Below are positions 27,988-39,624 of a stretch of DNA of 64,000 nucleotides, piece after piece. The position numbers were made by a program, and so were the translations under genes. The DNA is from Microvirga splendida (GTDB taxonomy: Bacteria; Pseudomonadota; Alphaproteobacteria; Rhizobiales; Beijerinckiaceae), in contig NZ_JAELXT010000026.1 of assembly GCF_016427565.1 (NCBI RefSeq), positions 1-64,000 on the forward strand, in the 5' to 3' direction. The notes under the pieces are model-generated. The model had not been told where the DNA came from and ran no database searches. It was given only the letters and a program-made list of their open reading frames with translations. Positions within the stretch are counted from its first letter, which is position 1, and every line of letters begins with the position of its first letter.

Positions 27988-28269
27988 AACCTATCGTTAG
28001 GGAACATAATGATCCAAAATGGCGGGAAGATTTCAATGGGCTTCATGATCGGGCGAGTCCCTGACCTCGAAATAGGCATGCCATTGTCGACCGCTTATGC
28101 AGCGCACCATGGTTCTGCCCCGCTGAGACTTTGCACACAGGCAATCTGAGTTTCGGGTTCGGCGTGTGCCACACGCGGCAGGCGCCAACCCATCGCTTCA
28201 TCGGCAACGGAATACGATCAGCGCACGGATGCTCCGCCACAGGAGGATCGGCGACACGGGAGAGGGACA

Positions 28270-29916
28270 ATGCAGAAGGCTGATGCGATCATCTCTGGAG
28301 GCAAGATCTTCTCTGGCCTCAGAGAGGGATTCGTCGAAGCGCTCGCCATCGGGGGCGACCGAATCCTCGCTGCGGGCAGCGCGGCGGATGTGGAAGCCCT
28401 TTGTGGCCCCTCGACCCGGATGATCGATCTCGGCGGACGCGTGGCCCTTCCCGGTCTCAACGACGCGCACATGCATCTTATCCCACTCGGGCTCGGCATG
28501 CTGGAGGTGAACCTCCGCCCTGAAGAGGGCGTGACGAGCATGGACGAGCTTCTGCGTCGGATCGGCGAGGCGGCGAAGTCGAAGCCTCCGGGCGCGTGGA
28601 TCACAGGTCGCGGATATGACCACAACGAGCTGGCCGAAGGCCGTCATCCCACGGCCGAAGAGCTTGACCGCGTCGCGCCGAACAACCCGGTCTACATCAA
28701 GCGTACCTGCGGGCATGTGGGCGTCATCAATACGCTGGCGATGCGCGAGACCGGGATCGGTCACAACACACCGAGCCCCGATGGCGGGCTGATCGAGCGC
28801 CGCGACAACAAGCTCACCGGTCTCCTGGCCGAGCTTGCCCTGCGCCTCGTCGTAAATGCGATGCCGAAACCATCGAAGGAAGAGTTGGTCGCTGCTGCGG
28901 AGCGGGCAGGGGACTACATGCTCTCGCAGGGATTCACGAGCGTGATGGACGCCGCCGTCGGCATGGCGGCCGGAATGGACGAGCTTGCAGCCTACGAAGA
29001 TGCGGCTCGCGACGGACGGCTGCCCGTGCGCACATGGGTCTGCATCTACGGCAATGCGGACGGCATCGGCGACGAGGCTCATGCGGCCGGCTACTGCTTC
29101 GGCCGCGAGGTCGGCCTCCTGCGCTACGGCGCCATGAAGGTCTTCGGCGACGGCAGCGCCGGCGGGCTGACCGCCGCCATGAGCGAGCCGTATGTCGTCG
29201 GAGATCCGGAGAACCGGGGCATCTTCTGCTATACCGATGCCGAGATGCACGGCTATCTCGCCCATTACCACAAGCTCGGATACCAGCTCGCGATCCATGC
29301 GATCGGCGACGCGGCGATCGAGCAGGTTCTCACCGGCATCGAAAAGGCGGGAACGCCGGAGCAGCCCATCGCCGGACGGCGCCACCGGATCGAACATTGC
29401 GGCTTTCTCTCGGACGGACAGCTGGCCCGCATGGCGGCAGCGGGGATCGAGCCCGTGCCCCAGCCTCTCTTCATGTACGAGTTCGGCGATCTCTACGTGC
29501 ACAATCTGGGCGAAGCGCGTGCAAGCGCCGCCTATCCCATGAAGAAGTGGCTCGATGCCGGCCTCCATCCTGCCGCGAGCTCGGACGCGCCGGTCTGCGC
29601 CACCAATCCTTTCCAGAACCTCTTCACCATGGTGACGCGCCAGACGAAGCGTCACACGGAGATCGGCGGCAGCGAAAAACTGACGATGGAGGAGGCCGTC
29701 CACGCCTACACCTACTGCGGCGCCTACACGCAATTCGCGGAAGAGAATGTAGGGCGGCTGATCCCGGGGCAGCTCGCCGACATCGCCATCCTGTCGCATG
29801 ACATCTTCTCAATCGATCCGGCAACGGTCGAGAAGGATGTGCGGTGCGACATGACCATCCTGGCCGGAGAGGTGGTCTACGACCGTGAGGGTCAACTCGC
29901 CACCGCCGCAGAATAG
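28270..29916 (+). CDS. Amidohydrolase, YtcJ-like
   Basis: A 548-aa metal-dependent hydrolase. It begins with ADAIISGGKIFSG and has the metal motif VALPGLNDAHMHLIPLGLGM. Later motifs are GAWITGRGYDHNELAEGRHP, YIKRTCGHVGVINTLAM, YGAMKVFGDGSAGG, LAIHAIGDAAIEQV, HRIEHCGFLS and the terminal GRLIPGQLADIAILSHD. Order and length match the YtcJ/exoenzyme-regulatory-protein group, which hydrolyses N-acyl or amide substrates of mostly unknown identity. It is the first gene of an eight-gene same-strand unit; the next gene follows after 11 bp. Confidence 0.92.
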   Translation: MQKADAIISGGKIFSGLREGFVEALAIGGDRILAAGSAADVEALCGPSTRMIDLGGRVALPGLNDAHMHLIPLGLGMLEVNLRPEEGVTSMDELLRRIGEAAKSKPPGAWITGRGYDHNELAEGRHPTAEELDRVAPNNPVYIKRTCGHVGVINTLAMRETGIGHNTPSPDGGLIERRDNKLTGLLAELALRLVVNAMPKPSKEELVAAAERAGDYMLSQGFTSVMDAAVGMAAGMDELAAYEDAARDGRLPVRTWVCIYGNADGIGDEAHAAGYCFGREVGLLRYGAMKVFGDGSAGGLTAAMSEPYVVGDPENRGIFCYTDAEMHGYLAHYHKLGYQLAIHAIGDAAIEQVLTGIEKAGTPEQPIAGRRHRIEHCGFLSDGQLARMAAAGIEPVPQPLFMYEFGDLYVHNLGEARASAAYPMKKWLDAGLHPAASSDAPVCATNPFQNLFTMVTRQTKRHTEIGGSEKLTMEEAVHAYTYCGAYTQFAEENVGRLIPGQLADIAILSHDIFSIDPATVEKDVRCDMTILAGEVVYDREGQLATAAE

Positions 29917-29927
29917 GACGGCCTTAC

Positions 29928-30869
29928 ATGCTGCGCCATATGCTCGAGCGATTGCTCCTCGCGGTGCCCGTTCTCTTCGGGGTCCTTCTCCTCGGCTTCT
30001 TCCTCATGCAGGTGGTGCCGACGGACCCGGCCATCGTCCGGGCGGGTCCGACGGCAAGCATGGAAGTGATCGAGGCCATCCGTCAGGAACTCGGACTCAA
30101 CGAGCCGCTCTGGAAACAGTTCTTCATCTATATGGGACGTCTGCTTCAGGGCGACCTAGGCGTATCGATCATCAACAACGTTCCCGTCACGCAGGAACTC
30201 GGCGCGACCATCGGCCCGACCCTTGAGCTGATGCTCGCCTCGCTGATTTGGGCCATCCCGCTCGGCATCGTCATGGGAACGGTCGGAGCTTACTATCGGG
30301 GCACGTTCCTCGACCGGATCATCATGGCGGCCTCCGTGGCAGGCGTCTCGATTCCGGTCTTCTTCCTGGGCCTCATCCTGATCTGGTTCCTCGGCTTCCA
30401 GTACCAGATCCTGCCCTTCACCGGGCGGCCCGGGCCGATCTGGACCTGGGAAGGGTTCAAGGCGGTGATCATGCCGGCCATCACCCTCGGCGGCGTCTTC
30501 GTGGGGCCGGTGGCCCGCATGACGCGTTCCTCCGTTCTCGACGTGCTGGGGGCGGATCACGTCCGCACCGCTCGGGCCAAGGGCCTGCCGGAACGCACCG
30601 TGGTAACCCGTCATGCCCTGCGCAATGCCCTCGTGCCGGTGGTGACTCTCATCGGCCTTCAGATCGGCTTCCTGCTCGGCGGCGCGGTGGTGACGGAAAC
30701 CGTATTCAGCTGGCCGGGGATAGGCCGCCTGGCCGTGGGAGCGATCCTATCCAGCGACCTGCCGATGGCACAGGGGACCATCATCGTCCTTTCGCTCGGC
30801 TTCATTCTTGTGAACCTGGCCGTGGACGTCCTTTACGCAGTGCTTGATCCGAGAGTGAGGGGCGCATGA
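29928..30869 (+). CDS. ABC transporter permease (DppB/OppB type)
   Basis: A 313-aa integral membrane protein with six predicted helices. It has the DppB pattern at the N-terminus (MLERLLLAVPVLFGVLLLGF, FLMQVVPTDPA), a periplasmic loop, QELGLNEPLWKQF, and the EAA-type cytoplasmic loop RTARAKGLPERTVVTRHALR. The end IVLSLGFILVNLAVDVLYAV then LDPRVRG is typical. It is one half of the membrane channel for a peptide-like or nickel-type solute. Its stop overlaps the next permease by 4 bp. Confidence 0.95.
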   Translation: MLRHMLERLLLAVPVLFGVLLLGFFLMQVVPTDPAIVRAGPTASMEVIEAIRQELGLNEPLWKQFFIYMGRLLQGDLGVSIINNVPVTQELGATIGPTLELMLASLIWAIPLGIVMGTVGAYYRGTFLDRIIMAASVAGVSIPVFFLGLILIWFLGFQYQILPFTGRPGPIWTWEGFKAVIMPAITLGGVFVGPVARMTRSSVLDVLGADHVRTARAKGLPERTVVTRHALRNALVPVVTLIGLQIGFLLGGAVVTETVFSWPGIGRLAVGAILSSDLPMAQGTIIVLSLGFILVNLAVDVLYAVLDPRVRGA

Positions 30870-31765
30870 GCGATGGCGTCGTGATCCCACAAAGTCCCGT
30901 AGGCGTGCAGCAGCCCGAGGCCGACCGGATCGTCCGGCGCCCGTCGGTCCTCCTTCTTCTGCTGCGCGAGCCGAGTGCATGCGTGGCTCTGATGACGGTG
31001 GTCACCATCCTGCTCGCGGCGCTTTTCGCGCCGTGGCTGGCACCGGGCGATCCCTATGGCGGCGACCTCGCGCTCACGCTGCAGCCGCCGGGCGAGCTTG
31101 CCCTGCTTGGAACCGACGGCCAGGGGCGCGACATGATCACCCGTTTGCTCTATGGCCTGCGAACGACGCTCATGATCGGGTTTGCGGCGGTGTTCATCGG
31201 CTGCGGCATCGGGGCCGTCATCGGCTTCGCTGCCGCCTATTATTCGCGCCTCTCAGGCCTCCTGATGCGCCTGATGGACGTGCTGCTGTCCTTCCCGGCC
31301 ATTCTCTTCGGGCTCGCCATCGCGGCGATCTTCGGGCCGGGCCTTACGGCCGTCATCATCGCATTGTCCATCGCGACGGTGCCGCTAATGGCCCGTGTGG
31401 TTCGCGGCGCCGCAATCGTCGTTATGCAGCAGGACTACATCGAGGGTGCTCGCGCCCTCGGCATGAGCGACAGGCGCCTCATCCTCAAGCACCTCCTGCC
31501 GAACTGCCTCTCGGCGATCTTCGTGTTCGTCACGCTGCGCTTCGGTCAGGTCATCCTGCTCGGAGCCGCGCTGTCGTTCATCGGACTGGGTGCGCAGCCG
31601 CCGACTGCGGAACTCGGCGCCATGGCGGCGGATGGACGAAACTTCCTGTTCTTCGCGCCGCATGTCTCGGTCCTGCCGAGTCTGCTCATCTTCATCATCG
31701 TGCTTGCGTTCAATGTTCTTGGTGATGCGCTTCGGGACGCACTTGACCCGAAGCTCAACAAATAA
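30866..31765 (+). CDS. ABC transporter permease (DppC/OppC type)
   Basis: A 299-aa permease, the partner of the preceding one. The DppC features are an N-terminal helix (ACVALMTVVTILLAALFAPW), LLGTDGQGRDMITRLLYGLR, LMDVLLSFPAILFGLAIAAI, the EAA loop EGARALGMSDRRLILKHLLP and the C-terminal FNVLGDALRDALDPKLN. The start overlaps the upstream stop (ATGA), a common arrangement that keeps the two subunits in balance. Confidence 0.95.
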   Translation: MSDGVVIPQSPVGVQQPEADRIVRRPSVLLLLLREPSACVALMTVVTILLAALFAPWLAPGDPYGGDLALTLQPPGELALLGTDGQGRDMITRLLYGLRTTLMIGFAAVFIGCGIGAVIGFAAAYYSRLSGLLMRLMDVLLSFPAILFGLAIAAIFGPGLTAVIIALSIATVPLMARVVRGAAIVVMQQDYIEGARALGMSDRRLILKHLLPNCLSAIFVFVTLRFGQVILLGAALSFIGLGAQPPTAELGAMAADGRNFLFFAPHVSVLPSLLIFIIVLAFNVLGDALRDALDPKLNK

Positions 31766-31787
31766 ACGACCAGAGGAGAACCAGAGA

Positions 31788-33380
31788 ATGTCTAAAGCCT
31801 TGAAGTCCATGCTTATCGCCGGCGCTGCCGCTCTGACGGTCGGCTCCATGCCAGCCGTGGCCCAGCAAACCAATGCGCTCACGATCCTGCGCGTGATCGA
31901 CGCGGACAGATACGACCCCATCCGCTCCACGGCGACGGCCGCGGCGGAGATCGTCTACATGCTTGCCGATACGTTGGTCAGCATCGACTTCGACATGCAG
32001 ACCATCAAGCCGCTCCTAGCGAAATCATGGGAGGTCTCCGAAGACGGAAAGACCTATACCTTCAAGCTCCGTGAGGATGTGAAGTTCTGCGACGGCCGCC
32101 CGATGAAGGCAGAAGATGTCATCTTCTCCCTCAAGCGCTGGACCGATCCCGCTTCCAAGTCGCCGGTCTCCTTCCGCGGCGGCCCGGTCAAGGACATCAA
32201 AGCCACCGACGACTACACCGTTGTCTATGAGCTGAAGGAGCCCTACGCCGACCTGCTGTTCCAGCTTGGCCTTTCCTTCGCATCCGTTGTCGACAAGGCG
32301 AGCGTGGAGAAGCTCGGCGAGAACTTCGGCGTGCAGGGCTTCAATGCAACCGGTCCCTATTGCTGGGTCAGCTGGACGCCGCGCCAGGACTTCGTGATGA
32401 AGAAGAACCCCCACTACACATGGGGGCCGGAGATCTACAAGGATCCGAAGCCGCAGGTCGAGCAGATCGTATGGCGGGTCATCCCCGAGCAGAATACGCT
32501 GATGGCCGCCATGCAGGCCAAGCAAGCGGATGCGACCTACTACATGCCCTACATCGCCATCGACAGGATCTCTCGCGTGCCCGGCATGAAGGTGCAGCAG
32601 CAGAAGAACTACATCTATGACGCCTTCATGGGCTTCAAGGTGGACAAGCCCGTGGTGAAGGACGAGGCAATCCGCCGGGCCGTGAACATGGCGACGAACA
32701 AGGATGCCATCGCCAAGGCCGTGTATTTCGGGAAGGGCGCGCCGATGCAGTCGCTTCTGAACCCGACCGTTCTGGACTTCGACCCGAAGTCCGCGTCCAT
32801 GATGCCGAAGTTCGATCCTACCGCAGCCGCGAAGCTCCTCGACGAGGCGGGCTGGAAGGTCGGATCCGACGGAGTTCGCGAGAAGGATGGCCAGAAGGCG
32901 ACGTTCACCGTCTACGGGCTGCGAAATGCCGTCAATCCACGCGTCTCCGAGGCCATGCAGGCGGATCTGCGCAAGATCGGCATCGACATGAAGATCCAGC
33001 TCTGGGACGCTACGGTCGGCTGGGGCAAGCTCGCGACGCAGGAATTTGACGCCTTCTACATGTCGTATCCCTACGTGACGGCGAACGAGGCTCTGAATCT
33101 CTATTTCCGCAGCACGCAGACGCCGACGCCGAACCGGATGAACTGGAAGAACGAGAAGACTGATCAGCTTCTTGCCACCGCCACGACCGCGACGGACGAT
33201 GCGACGCGCAAGGCCGCCAATGCCGCCGTTCAGCAGCAGCTCACCGAGGCTAGCGTCTGGGTGCCGCTGGTGTCCGAGCCGATGTGGCTGGTCACTGGCG
33301 AACGTGTCGAAGGGGCCCGGCCTCACGGGGTTTATGGAGCAGGGCTCTACAAGGGTCTCGACATCAAGCTGAAACGCTGA
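31788..33380 (+). CDS. ABC transporter solute-binding protein, family 5
   Basis: A 530-aa periplasmic protein. The signal peptide is MSKALKSMLIAGAAALTVGS with cleavage after AVAQ. Family-5 features are RVIDADRYDPIRSTATAAAE, LLAKSWEVSEDGKTYTFKLR, DVKFCDGRPMKAEDVIFSLK, RWTDP, GVQGFNATGPYCWVSW and LLDEAGWKVGSDGVREKDG. The start has AGAGGAGAACC upstream, which rules out the longer in-frame codons. It presumably captures the substrate of the adjacent amidohydrolases. The ligand cannot be told from sequence; family 5 binds peptides, opines, nickel or glutathione among others. Confidence 0.95.
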   Translation: MSKALKSMLIAGAAALTVGSMPAVAQQTNALTILRVIDADRYDPIRSTATAAAEIVYMLADTLVSIDFDMQTIKPLLAKSWEVSEDGKTYTFKLREDVKFCDGRPMKAEDVIFSLKRWTDPASKSPVSFRGGPVKDIKATDDYTVVYELKEPYADLLFQLGLSFASVVDKASVEKLGENFGVQGFNATGPYCWVSWTPRQDFVMKKNPHYTWGPEIYKDPKPQVEQIVWRVIPEQNTLMAAMQAKQADATYYMPYIAIDRISRVPGMKVQQQKNYIYDAFMGFKVDKPVVKDEAIRRAVNMATNKDAIAKAVYFGKGAPMQSLLNPTVLDFDPKSASMMPKFDPTAAAKLLDEAGWKVGSDGVREKDGQKATFTVYGLRNAVNPRVSEAMQADLRKIGIDMKIQLWDATVGWGKLATQEFDAFYMSYPYVTANEALNLYFRSTQTPTPNRMNWKNEKTDQLLATATTATDDATRKAANAAVQQQLTEASVWVPLVSEPMWLVTGERVEGARPHGVYGAGLYKGLDIKLKR

Positions 33381-33403
33381 GCGCGAGAACCGGAGCGACA
33401 TCC

Positions 33404-34840
33404 ATGACCGTCACCGTAATCAAGAATGCGTCCTTCGTTGTTGGATGGGACGCCGAACATAACAGGCATACCTACATCCAAGAAGGCGATGTCGCTTTCG
33501 AGAACGGTGAGATCATTTTCGTCGGCCGTGGCTATCAAGGAGGCCCCGCCGACGAAACCATCGACGGCGCCGGGCGCATGGTAATGCCCGGCCTCGTCAA
33601 TATTCACTCCCACCCCGCAAGCGAGCCCCTGAACAAGGGATTCCTGGATGAGCTCGGCTCGCCTGCGCTCTACAACTCGTCGCTCTACGAGTACATGACG
33701 ATCCTTCGCCCGGAGCCGGAAGCGGTTGCCGATTGCGTGCGGGTCGCCTATTCGGAGCTTCTTCTGTCGGGCGTGACGACCCTGACCGACATGTCCGGCG
33801 CCCACCCTGATTGGTTCGACCTTGCAGCCCAAAGCGGCTTGCGCGTCTGCATGTCGCCCATGTTCCGCTCTGCCAGTTGGGGCACCCGCAACGGCCACAT
33901 GGTGGAGTACAAGTGGGATGAGAAAGCTGGCGAAAAGGCGATGGAGCAGGCCTTCGACCTGATCGAGAAGGCACAGGCCCATCCGAGCGGCCGCCTTTCC
34001 GGAATGGTCAGCCCGTCCCAGATCGATACCTGCACGCCCGACCTGATCCGCGACAGTCACGCCGAGGCGAAGCGACGGGGGCTGCCGTGGCAGATCCATG
34101 CTGCGCAGTCCACAGTCGAGTTCCATGAGATCACCCGTCGCCATGGACTGAGTCCGGTCCAATGGCTCGAAAGCCTCGGCGTACTGGGCGACACCAGCAT
34201 CATCGGCCATGGCATCTTTCTCGACGACTATTCGCGCACCGGCTGGCACAGCCGGAAGGACCTCACCATTCTGGCTGAGTCAGGGACCTCGGTGGCTCAC
34301 TGCCCGACGGTATTCATGAGGCGCGGGATCGCGTTAAAGGATTTCGGCCGCTATCGCCGGGCGGGAGTCAATGTCGGGCTCGGAACCGACACGTATCCGC
34401 ACAACATGCTCGAGGAGATGCGTCACGTGGCCTATGTGGCCAGGCTCATGGCGGAAAGCCCCCGAACCCTCACGACCACCGACCTGTTCGAGGCTGCGAC
34501 GATGGGCGGCGCACGAGCCCTGCTGCGCAACGACATCGGCCGCGTGGCGCCGGGCTGCAAGGCCGATCTGGTGCTGGTCGACGTCACGCATCCCATGATG
34601 CAGCCGGTACGAGATCCGGTCCGGAGCCTCGTCTACGCGGCGGCCGAACGTGCGGTCGATACGGTGTTCGTCGACGGCCGCCGGGTCGTCGAGGGCGGCA
34701 GAGTGCTGACCTTCGATTACGAGGGGGCCGCTCTGCGCCTGAGTGACGCGCAGAGGCGGACGGAGGAGCTTGCTCCGTCCCGTGATTATGCCAACCGCCC
34801 GGTCAGCGCCTATTCGCCGCTGACCTTCCCGCTCGCGTAA
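33404..34840 (+). CDS. Amidohydrolase of the TRZ/ATZ-guanine deaminase type
   Basis: A 478-aa metal hydrolase. Motifs are the HxH site in [52 protein letters not shown] (third metal His), [16 protein letters not shown] (fourth), [13 protein letters not shown] and [16 protein letters not shown] (catalytic Asp), with an end like [11 protein letters not shown]. This is the chlorohydrolase/cytosine-deaminase family, acting on ring amines, amidines or related groups. It lies between the binding protein and the ATPase genes, an unusual spot that links it to the imported compound. Confidence 0.92.
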   Translation: MTVTVIKNASFVVGWDAEHNRHTYIQEGDVAFENGEIIFVGRGYQGGPADETIDGAGRMVMPGLVNIHSHPASEPLNKGFLDELGSPALYNSSLYEYMTILRPEPEAVADCVRVAYSELLLSGVTTLTDMSGAHPDWFDLAAQSGLRVCMSPMFRSASWGTRNGHMVEYKWDEKAGEKAMEQAFDLIEKAQAHPSGRLSGMVSPSQIDTCTPDLIRDSHAEAKRRGLPWQIHAAQSTVEFHEITRRHGLSPVQWLESLGVLGDTSIIGHGIFLDDYSRTGWHSRKDLTILAESGTSVAHCPTVFMRRGIALKDFGRYRRAGVNVGLGTDTYPHNMLEEMRHVAYVARLMAESPRTLTTTDLFEAATMGGARALLRNDIGRVAPGCKADLVLVDVTHPMMQPVRDPVRSLVYAAAERAVDTVFVDGRRVVEGGRVLTFDYEGAALRLSDAQRRTEELAPSRDYANRPVSAYSPLTFPLA

Positions 34841-34850
34841 CGGAGACGGC

Positions 34851-35827
<977 letters not shown>

Positions 35828-35831
<4 letters not shown>

Positions 35832-36910
35832 CGAAGCCGCTTCTCGAGCTGGAGGACGTCCGCAAGCTCTACCCGGTCAAGAAGGGCCTCATCGTCCAGA
35901 AGGAGGTCGGCACCGTCCGGGCGGTCGATGGGGTGAGCTTTCAGCTGATGTCCGGCGAGACGCTCGCCGTCGTCGGCGAAAGCGGGTGCGGAAAATCGAC
36001 AACCGCACGACTTGCGATGCGACTGATCGAGTCCACGTCCGGAACGATCCGTTACGACGGGCAGGACATCACCAAAGCCACCCGGCAGGACATGCGGCGC
36101 CTGCGCCGCGACATGCAGATCATCTTCCAGGACCCGTATTCGAGCCTCAACCCACGCATGACGGTCGAGGAGATCATCGCCGAGCCGATGGTGGTTCACA
36201 ACGTGGGTGACAGGGCTTCACGCCGGGATCGCGTACGCGAGCTCCTGCGCCTCGTCGATCTGGCGCCCTACCACGCGGACCGTTATCCACACGAGTTCTC
36301 TGGCGGCCAGCGGCAGCGCATCGGCATCGCGCGGGCGCTGTCGGTCTCGCCCCGCTTGGTGGTCTGCGACGAGCCGGTTTCGGCTCTCGACGTGTCGATC
36401 CAAGCTCAGATCGTGAATCTCCTGAAGGATCTCCAGAAGGAGTTCGGTCTCACCTATCTCTTCATCTCTCACGGTCTTGCGGTCGTGAAACATGTCTCCG
36501 ACCGTGTTGCCGTGATGTATCTTGGACAGATCGTTGAGATCGCCGACAAGAAGAGCCTCTACGACAACCCCCGACACCCCTATACGCAGGCCCTGCTGGC
36601 AGCTGCGCCAGAGCCTGATCCGTCCCGCCGCACGGCGATGAAGAGCCTGGGCGGCGATCTCCCGAGCCCGCTCAATCCGCCATCCGGATGCCGGTTCCAT
36701 ACCCGGTGCCCTTTGGCACAGGAGCGCTGCCGTTCCGAGGTTCCGGCCCTTCGAGAAATCGGCGTTGGCCACCGGGCGGCCTGCCACTTCGCCGAGAGCG
36801 TTCCGGCCTTCGACCGCTTCCGAAACGGAGAGGGCATCCACCCGCGCCTGCAGGAGCGGCTAGCGCTCTATGCCCGCCACAAGGCGGCACTGGCCACGGC
36901 CAGCGCGTAA
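35828..36910 (+). CDS. ABC transporter ATPase (DppF/OppF type)
   Basis: A 360-aa ATPase with Walker [21 protein letters not shown], signature [20 protein letters not shown], Walker [18 protein letters not shown]-loop [10 protein letters not shown] and the family C-terminal cysteine motif ([15 protein letters not shown]). With the preceding ATPase, the two permeases and the binding protein it completes an ABC importer. All five parts are intact. Confidence 0.96.
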
Positions 36911-36939
36911 CCAAGAGACCTTCAAGGAACGCTCGAATC

Positions 36940-38493
36940 ATGAATGGTGCCGACCGCCTTTGCGACGAGCTTCTCGCAAACGATATCGATGTCTGCTTCG
37001 CCAATCCCGGGACATCCGAGATGCACTTCGTCGCGGCTCTCGACCGTAAGCCGCGCATGCGCTGCGTGCTCGGCCTGTTCGAGGGGGTCGTGACGGCCGC
37101 CGCGGACGGCTATGCGCGCATGGCCGACAAGCCTGCGGCCACGCTTCTCCATCTCGGTCCGGGTCTCGCCAATGGGCTCGCCAATCTCCACAACGCCCGG
37201 CGCGCCTCGACGCCGATGATCAACGTGGTCGGGGAACACGCGACCTACCACATCCGGCACGACGCGCCGCTGACCAGCGATATCGAGAGCCTGGCCCGCC
37301 CCATGTCGCAGTGGGTGCACCGCATCGAGAAGGCAGAGGATGTGGGCCGCGATACCGCGGCCGCATATGAGGCGGCCATGTCGCTGCCCGGTGTGGCGAC
37401 GCTCATCCTGCCGGCGGATGCGGCTTGGGGCGAGATCCCGGATACACCCTTGGCGCGGACGGCACTGCCTCTCCCGGTTCCCATCGAGGCAGGCACCATG
37501 CGGAAAGCCGTGGAGGCGATCCGTTCCAGGCGCCGCACGGCGCTTCTCCTGAGCGGAAAGGCGCTGCGGGCAGACGCTCTGGAGATGGCGGCCCGTATCG
37601 CCGATGCTGCGGGCGTGCGCCTCATCGCGCAGATGTCCAACGGGCGTATCCAGCGGGGAGTCGGCCGTGTTCCAATCGGCACGGTGCCCTATCCGGTCGA
37701 TATGGCGCTCGAAGCGCTGAAGGACATCGAGTGCGTCGTCATGATCGGCGCGCAGGTTCCGGTCGCCTTCTTCGCCTATCCCGGCAAGCCGGGACGCCTG
37801 ATCCCGGACCATTGCGAGGTGGTCGAGCTGGCGACGCGGGCAAGCAACTTGAAGGAGGTGCTTTCGTGGCTGGCCTTCGAGCTTGGCGTCAAACCGGATG
37901 CGCCCGTCACTGTCTCGCAGCCGAGCACCGAATGGGAGGCGCTGCCTGACGGGGATCTGACGGAGGACGCAATCGCGATCGCCGTCGCACAGATGCTGCC
38001 GGAGGGGGCGATAGTCTGCAACGAGTCGCTCACTTCAGCCCGCCGCTTCTTCGGGCTGTCCCATCGCTCGGCCCCACATGATTTCCTGTCTCTCACCGGG
38101 GGGGCCATCGGCATCGGCATCCCCCTTGCGGTTGGGGCAGCGGTTGCCTGCCCCGACCGCAAGGTCGTCGGCCTGCAGGCGGACGGCAGCGGCATGTATA
38201 CGGTGCAGGCGCTGTGGACGCAGGCGCGCGAAAACCTAGACATCGTCACCATCGTCTTCGCAAACCGGAAATACGCCATTCTTCAGGGCGAGATGCGGGC
38301 CGTCGGAGCGACGGAGTTCGGGCGCAACGCTCAGCGGATGCTCAATATCGACGATCCTGCACTGGACTGGGTCAGCATGGCGAAGGGCATGGGCGTCGAG
38401 GCCGCGCGGGCCACGACGGTCAGAGAGTTCACTGAACTGTTGAAGGGCGCGATGGCGCGGCGTGGGCCCTTCCTGATCGAGGCTGTCATCTGA
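36940..38493 (+). CDS. ThDP-dependent enzyme (acetolactate synthase/benzoylformate decarboxylase superfamily)
   Basis: A 517-aa thiamine-diphosphate enzyme. The Pyr domain has catalytic Glu48 in GLFEGVVTAAADGYARM. The PP domain has the ThDP motif LQADGSGMYTVQALWTQARE then IVFANRKYAILQGE. It is shorter than typical IlvB (about 570 aa), and no regulatory subunit gene follows. The sequence resembles the decarboxylase/carboligase part of the superfamily. As the last gene of the operon it probably acts on a 2-oxo acid made from the imported compound. The reaction is not predictable from sequence alone. Confidence 0.9.
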   Translation: MNGADRLCDELLANDIDVCFANPGTSEMHFVAALDRKPRMRCVLGLFEGVVTAAADGYARMADKPAATLLHLGPGLANGLANLHNARRASTPMINVVGEHATYHIRHDAPLTSDIESLARPMSQWVHRIEKAEDVGRDTAAAYEAAMSLPGVATLILPADAAWGEIPDTPLARTALPLPVPIEAGTMRKAVEAIRSRRRTALLLSGKALRADALEMAARIADAAGVRLIAQMSNGRIQRGVGRVPIGTVPYPVDMALEALKDIECVVMIGAQVPVAFFAYPGKPGRLIPDHCEVVELATRASNLKEVLSWLAFELGVKPDAPVTVSQPSTEWEALPDGDLTEDAIAIAVAQMLPEGAIVCNESLTSARRFFGLSHRSAPHDFLSLTGGAIGIGIPLAVGAAVACPDRKVVGLQADGSGMYTVQALWTQARENLDIVTIVFANRKYAILQGEMRAVGATEFGRNAQRMLNIDDPALDWVSMAKGMGVEAARATTVREFTELLKGAMARRGPFLIEAVI

Positions 38494-38983
38494 GATTGGG
38501 AGATCGCTAAAACGAAGTCTTTTATCGGTGGAGATATTACGGCAGTGGAGTGGGACGGGGTCTGTAGGTCCTGATGGGGTCGTCTAATCGCGGGGCACTT
38601 TGCAAGCTTTTTCTCAACAGCTCACTCGCTCGGGCCCATGATTTGAGCCGAGAGAGAGAGCCTTGCGGACAGTCCCGATCGCGGCCGGTCCTTTGGCGTG
38701 CCATGTGAGAGTATGACGGGGGCAGGGTCGTCTTCGCGGTCGGCATCAGCCGCCGCATGATGGGCTTTCGCAGGCTGGATGTTCCAATGTAGACGACGCA
38801 CTCCGCTCATCAATGCGCAGGTGCACTCCATCAGGCGGAATCATCTTGCCCACGTCCCTGCCGGGACGTCTCAGTGCATCCAGGGCGGATGCGAACGGTG
38901 GCCGGACCAATCTGGTTCAGCAGGAGGGTATCGGGTTATCCGTTAGCGGACACCAGCCCAGCCGAGCGATCGAAGCGCTGACC
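38494..38983. other. Intergenic stretch at the end of the catabolic operon
   Basis: About 490 bp with no protein-like frame. It runs from the ThDP-enzyme stop to an IS110-type remnant. No terminator hairpin was found after the operon. A reverse-strand frame (38,537-38,758) ends in a basic, proline-rich tail and may be debris. Confidence 0.4.
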
Positions 38984-39624
38984 CTACACCAGCATCGCGT
39001 GCATGATGACAGCGAGTTTCCTTGCTACCGCCACGGCCGCCCGCTTGAAGCCAAGCTTGCCCTTGAGCCGGAGCCCCCAGGCGCGCAGGCCACATTCTGC
39101 ATGGGTGCGCGTGAGCATCACGGTCGCAGCCTCGTACAGTAGGCCCCGCACATGGGCATCACCGCGCCGCGAGATGTGGCCGTCGTAGTCTACCTCTCCC
39201 GATTGATAGCGGCGCGTCTTGAGCCCGAGCCAGGCTCCCACAGAGCGGGACTTCCTAAAGTTCTCCGGGTCTTCGATGGCGGCCACAAACGAGGTCGCGG
39301 TCACCGCGCCGACCCCAGGGATCGACATCAGCAGTTGACTGGACGGGCTCTGACGGGCTGCCGCAATCAGCTGCCGGCTGAGATCGGCGGCTTGGCTGCG
39401 GAGGCTCTGCCACGCGCTCAGGATCGGCAGGATGACCTGCGACAGGGCCTCATCACCCTCGAGGAGCGTGCGTACGTTGGTTGAGAACGTGGCGCCTTTC
39501 CCGCCAGGCACGATCAGGCCAAAGGTTTTCATCAGGCCGCGGACCTGGCTGGACAGCTCGGTGCAGATCCGCACGAGGCGGGTGCGGGCCGCTACCAGCG
39601 TACGGGTCAGCATGCTGTCGGCGA
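38984..39624 (-). pseudogene. IS110-family transposase, truncated at its N-terminus
   Basis: About 213 codons of the C-terminal part: TRTLVAARTRLVRICTELSS, MKTFGLIVPGG, SQLLMSIPGVGAVTATSFVA, WLGLKTRRYQSGEVDYDGHI, SRRGDAHVRGLLYEAATVML and GFKRAAVAVARKLAVIMHAM. IGPGVG- and RGDxxxR-like motifs mark IS110/IS1111 transposases. The N-terminal DEDD catalytic half is absent because an IS6-family element begins at 39,625. Inactive. Confidence 0.88.

Larger units (their letters stand above)
27771..28269. other. Divergent promoter region of the catabolic island
   Basis: 499 bp without a supported gene, holding two operator-like sequences (27,826 and 27,970) and the half-site at 27,916. The 160 bp immediately before the amidohydrolase have no further recognisable motif apart from its ribosome-binding site (GGAGAGGGACA before the ATG). 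Confidence 0.6.

Noticed and set aside
32025..33401. Reverse-strand frame of 458 codons
   Set aside because: Antisense of the solute-binding protein gene, whose signal peptide and family motifs are clear.
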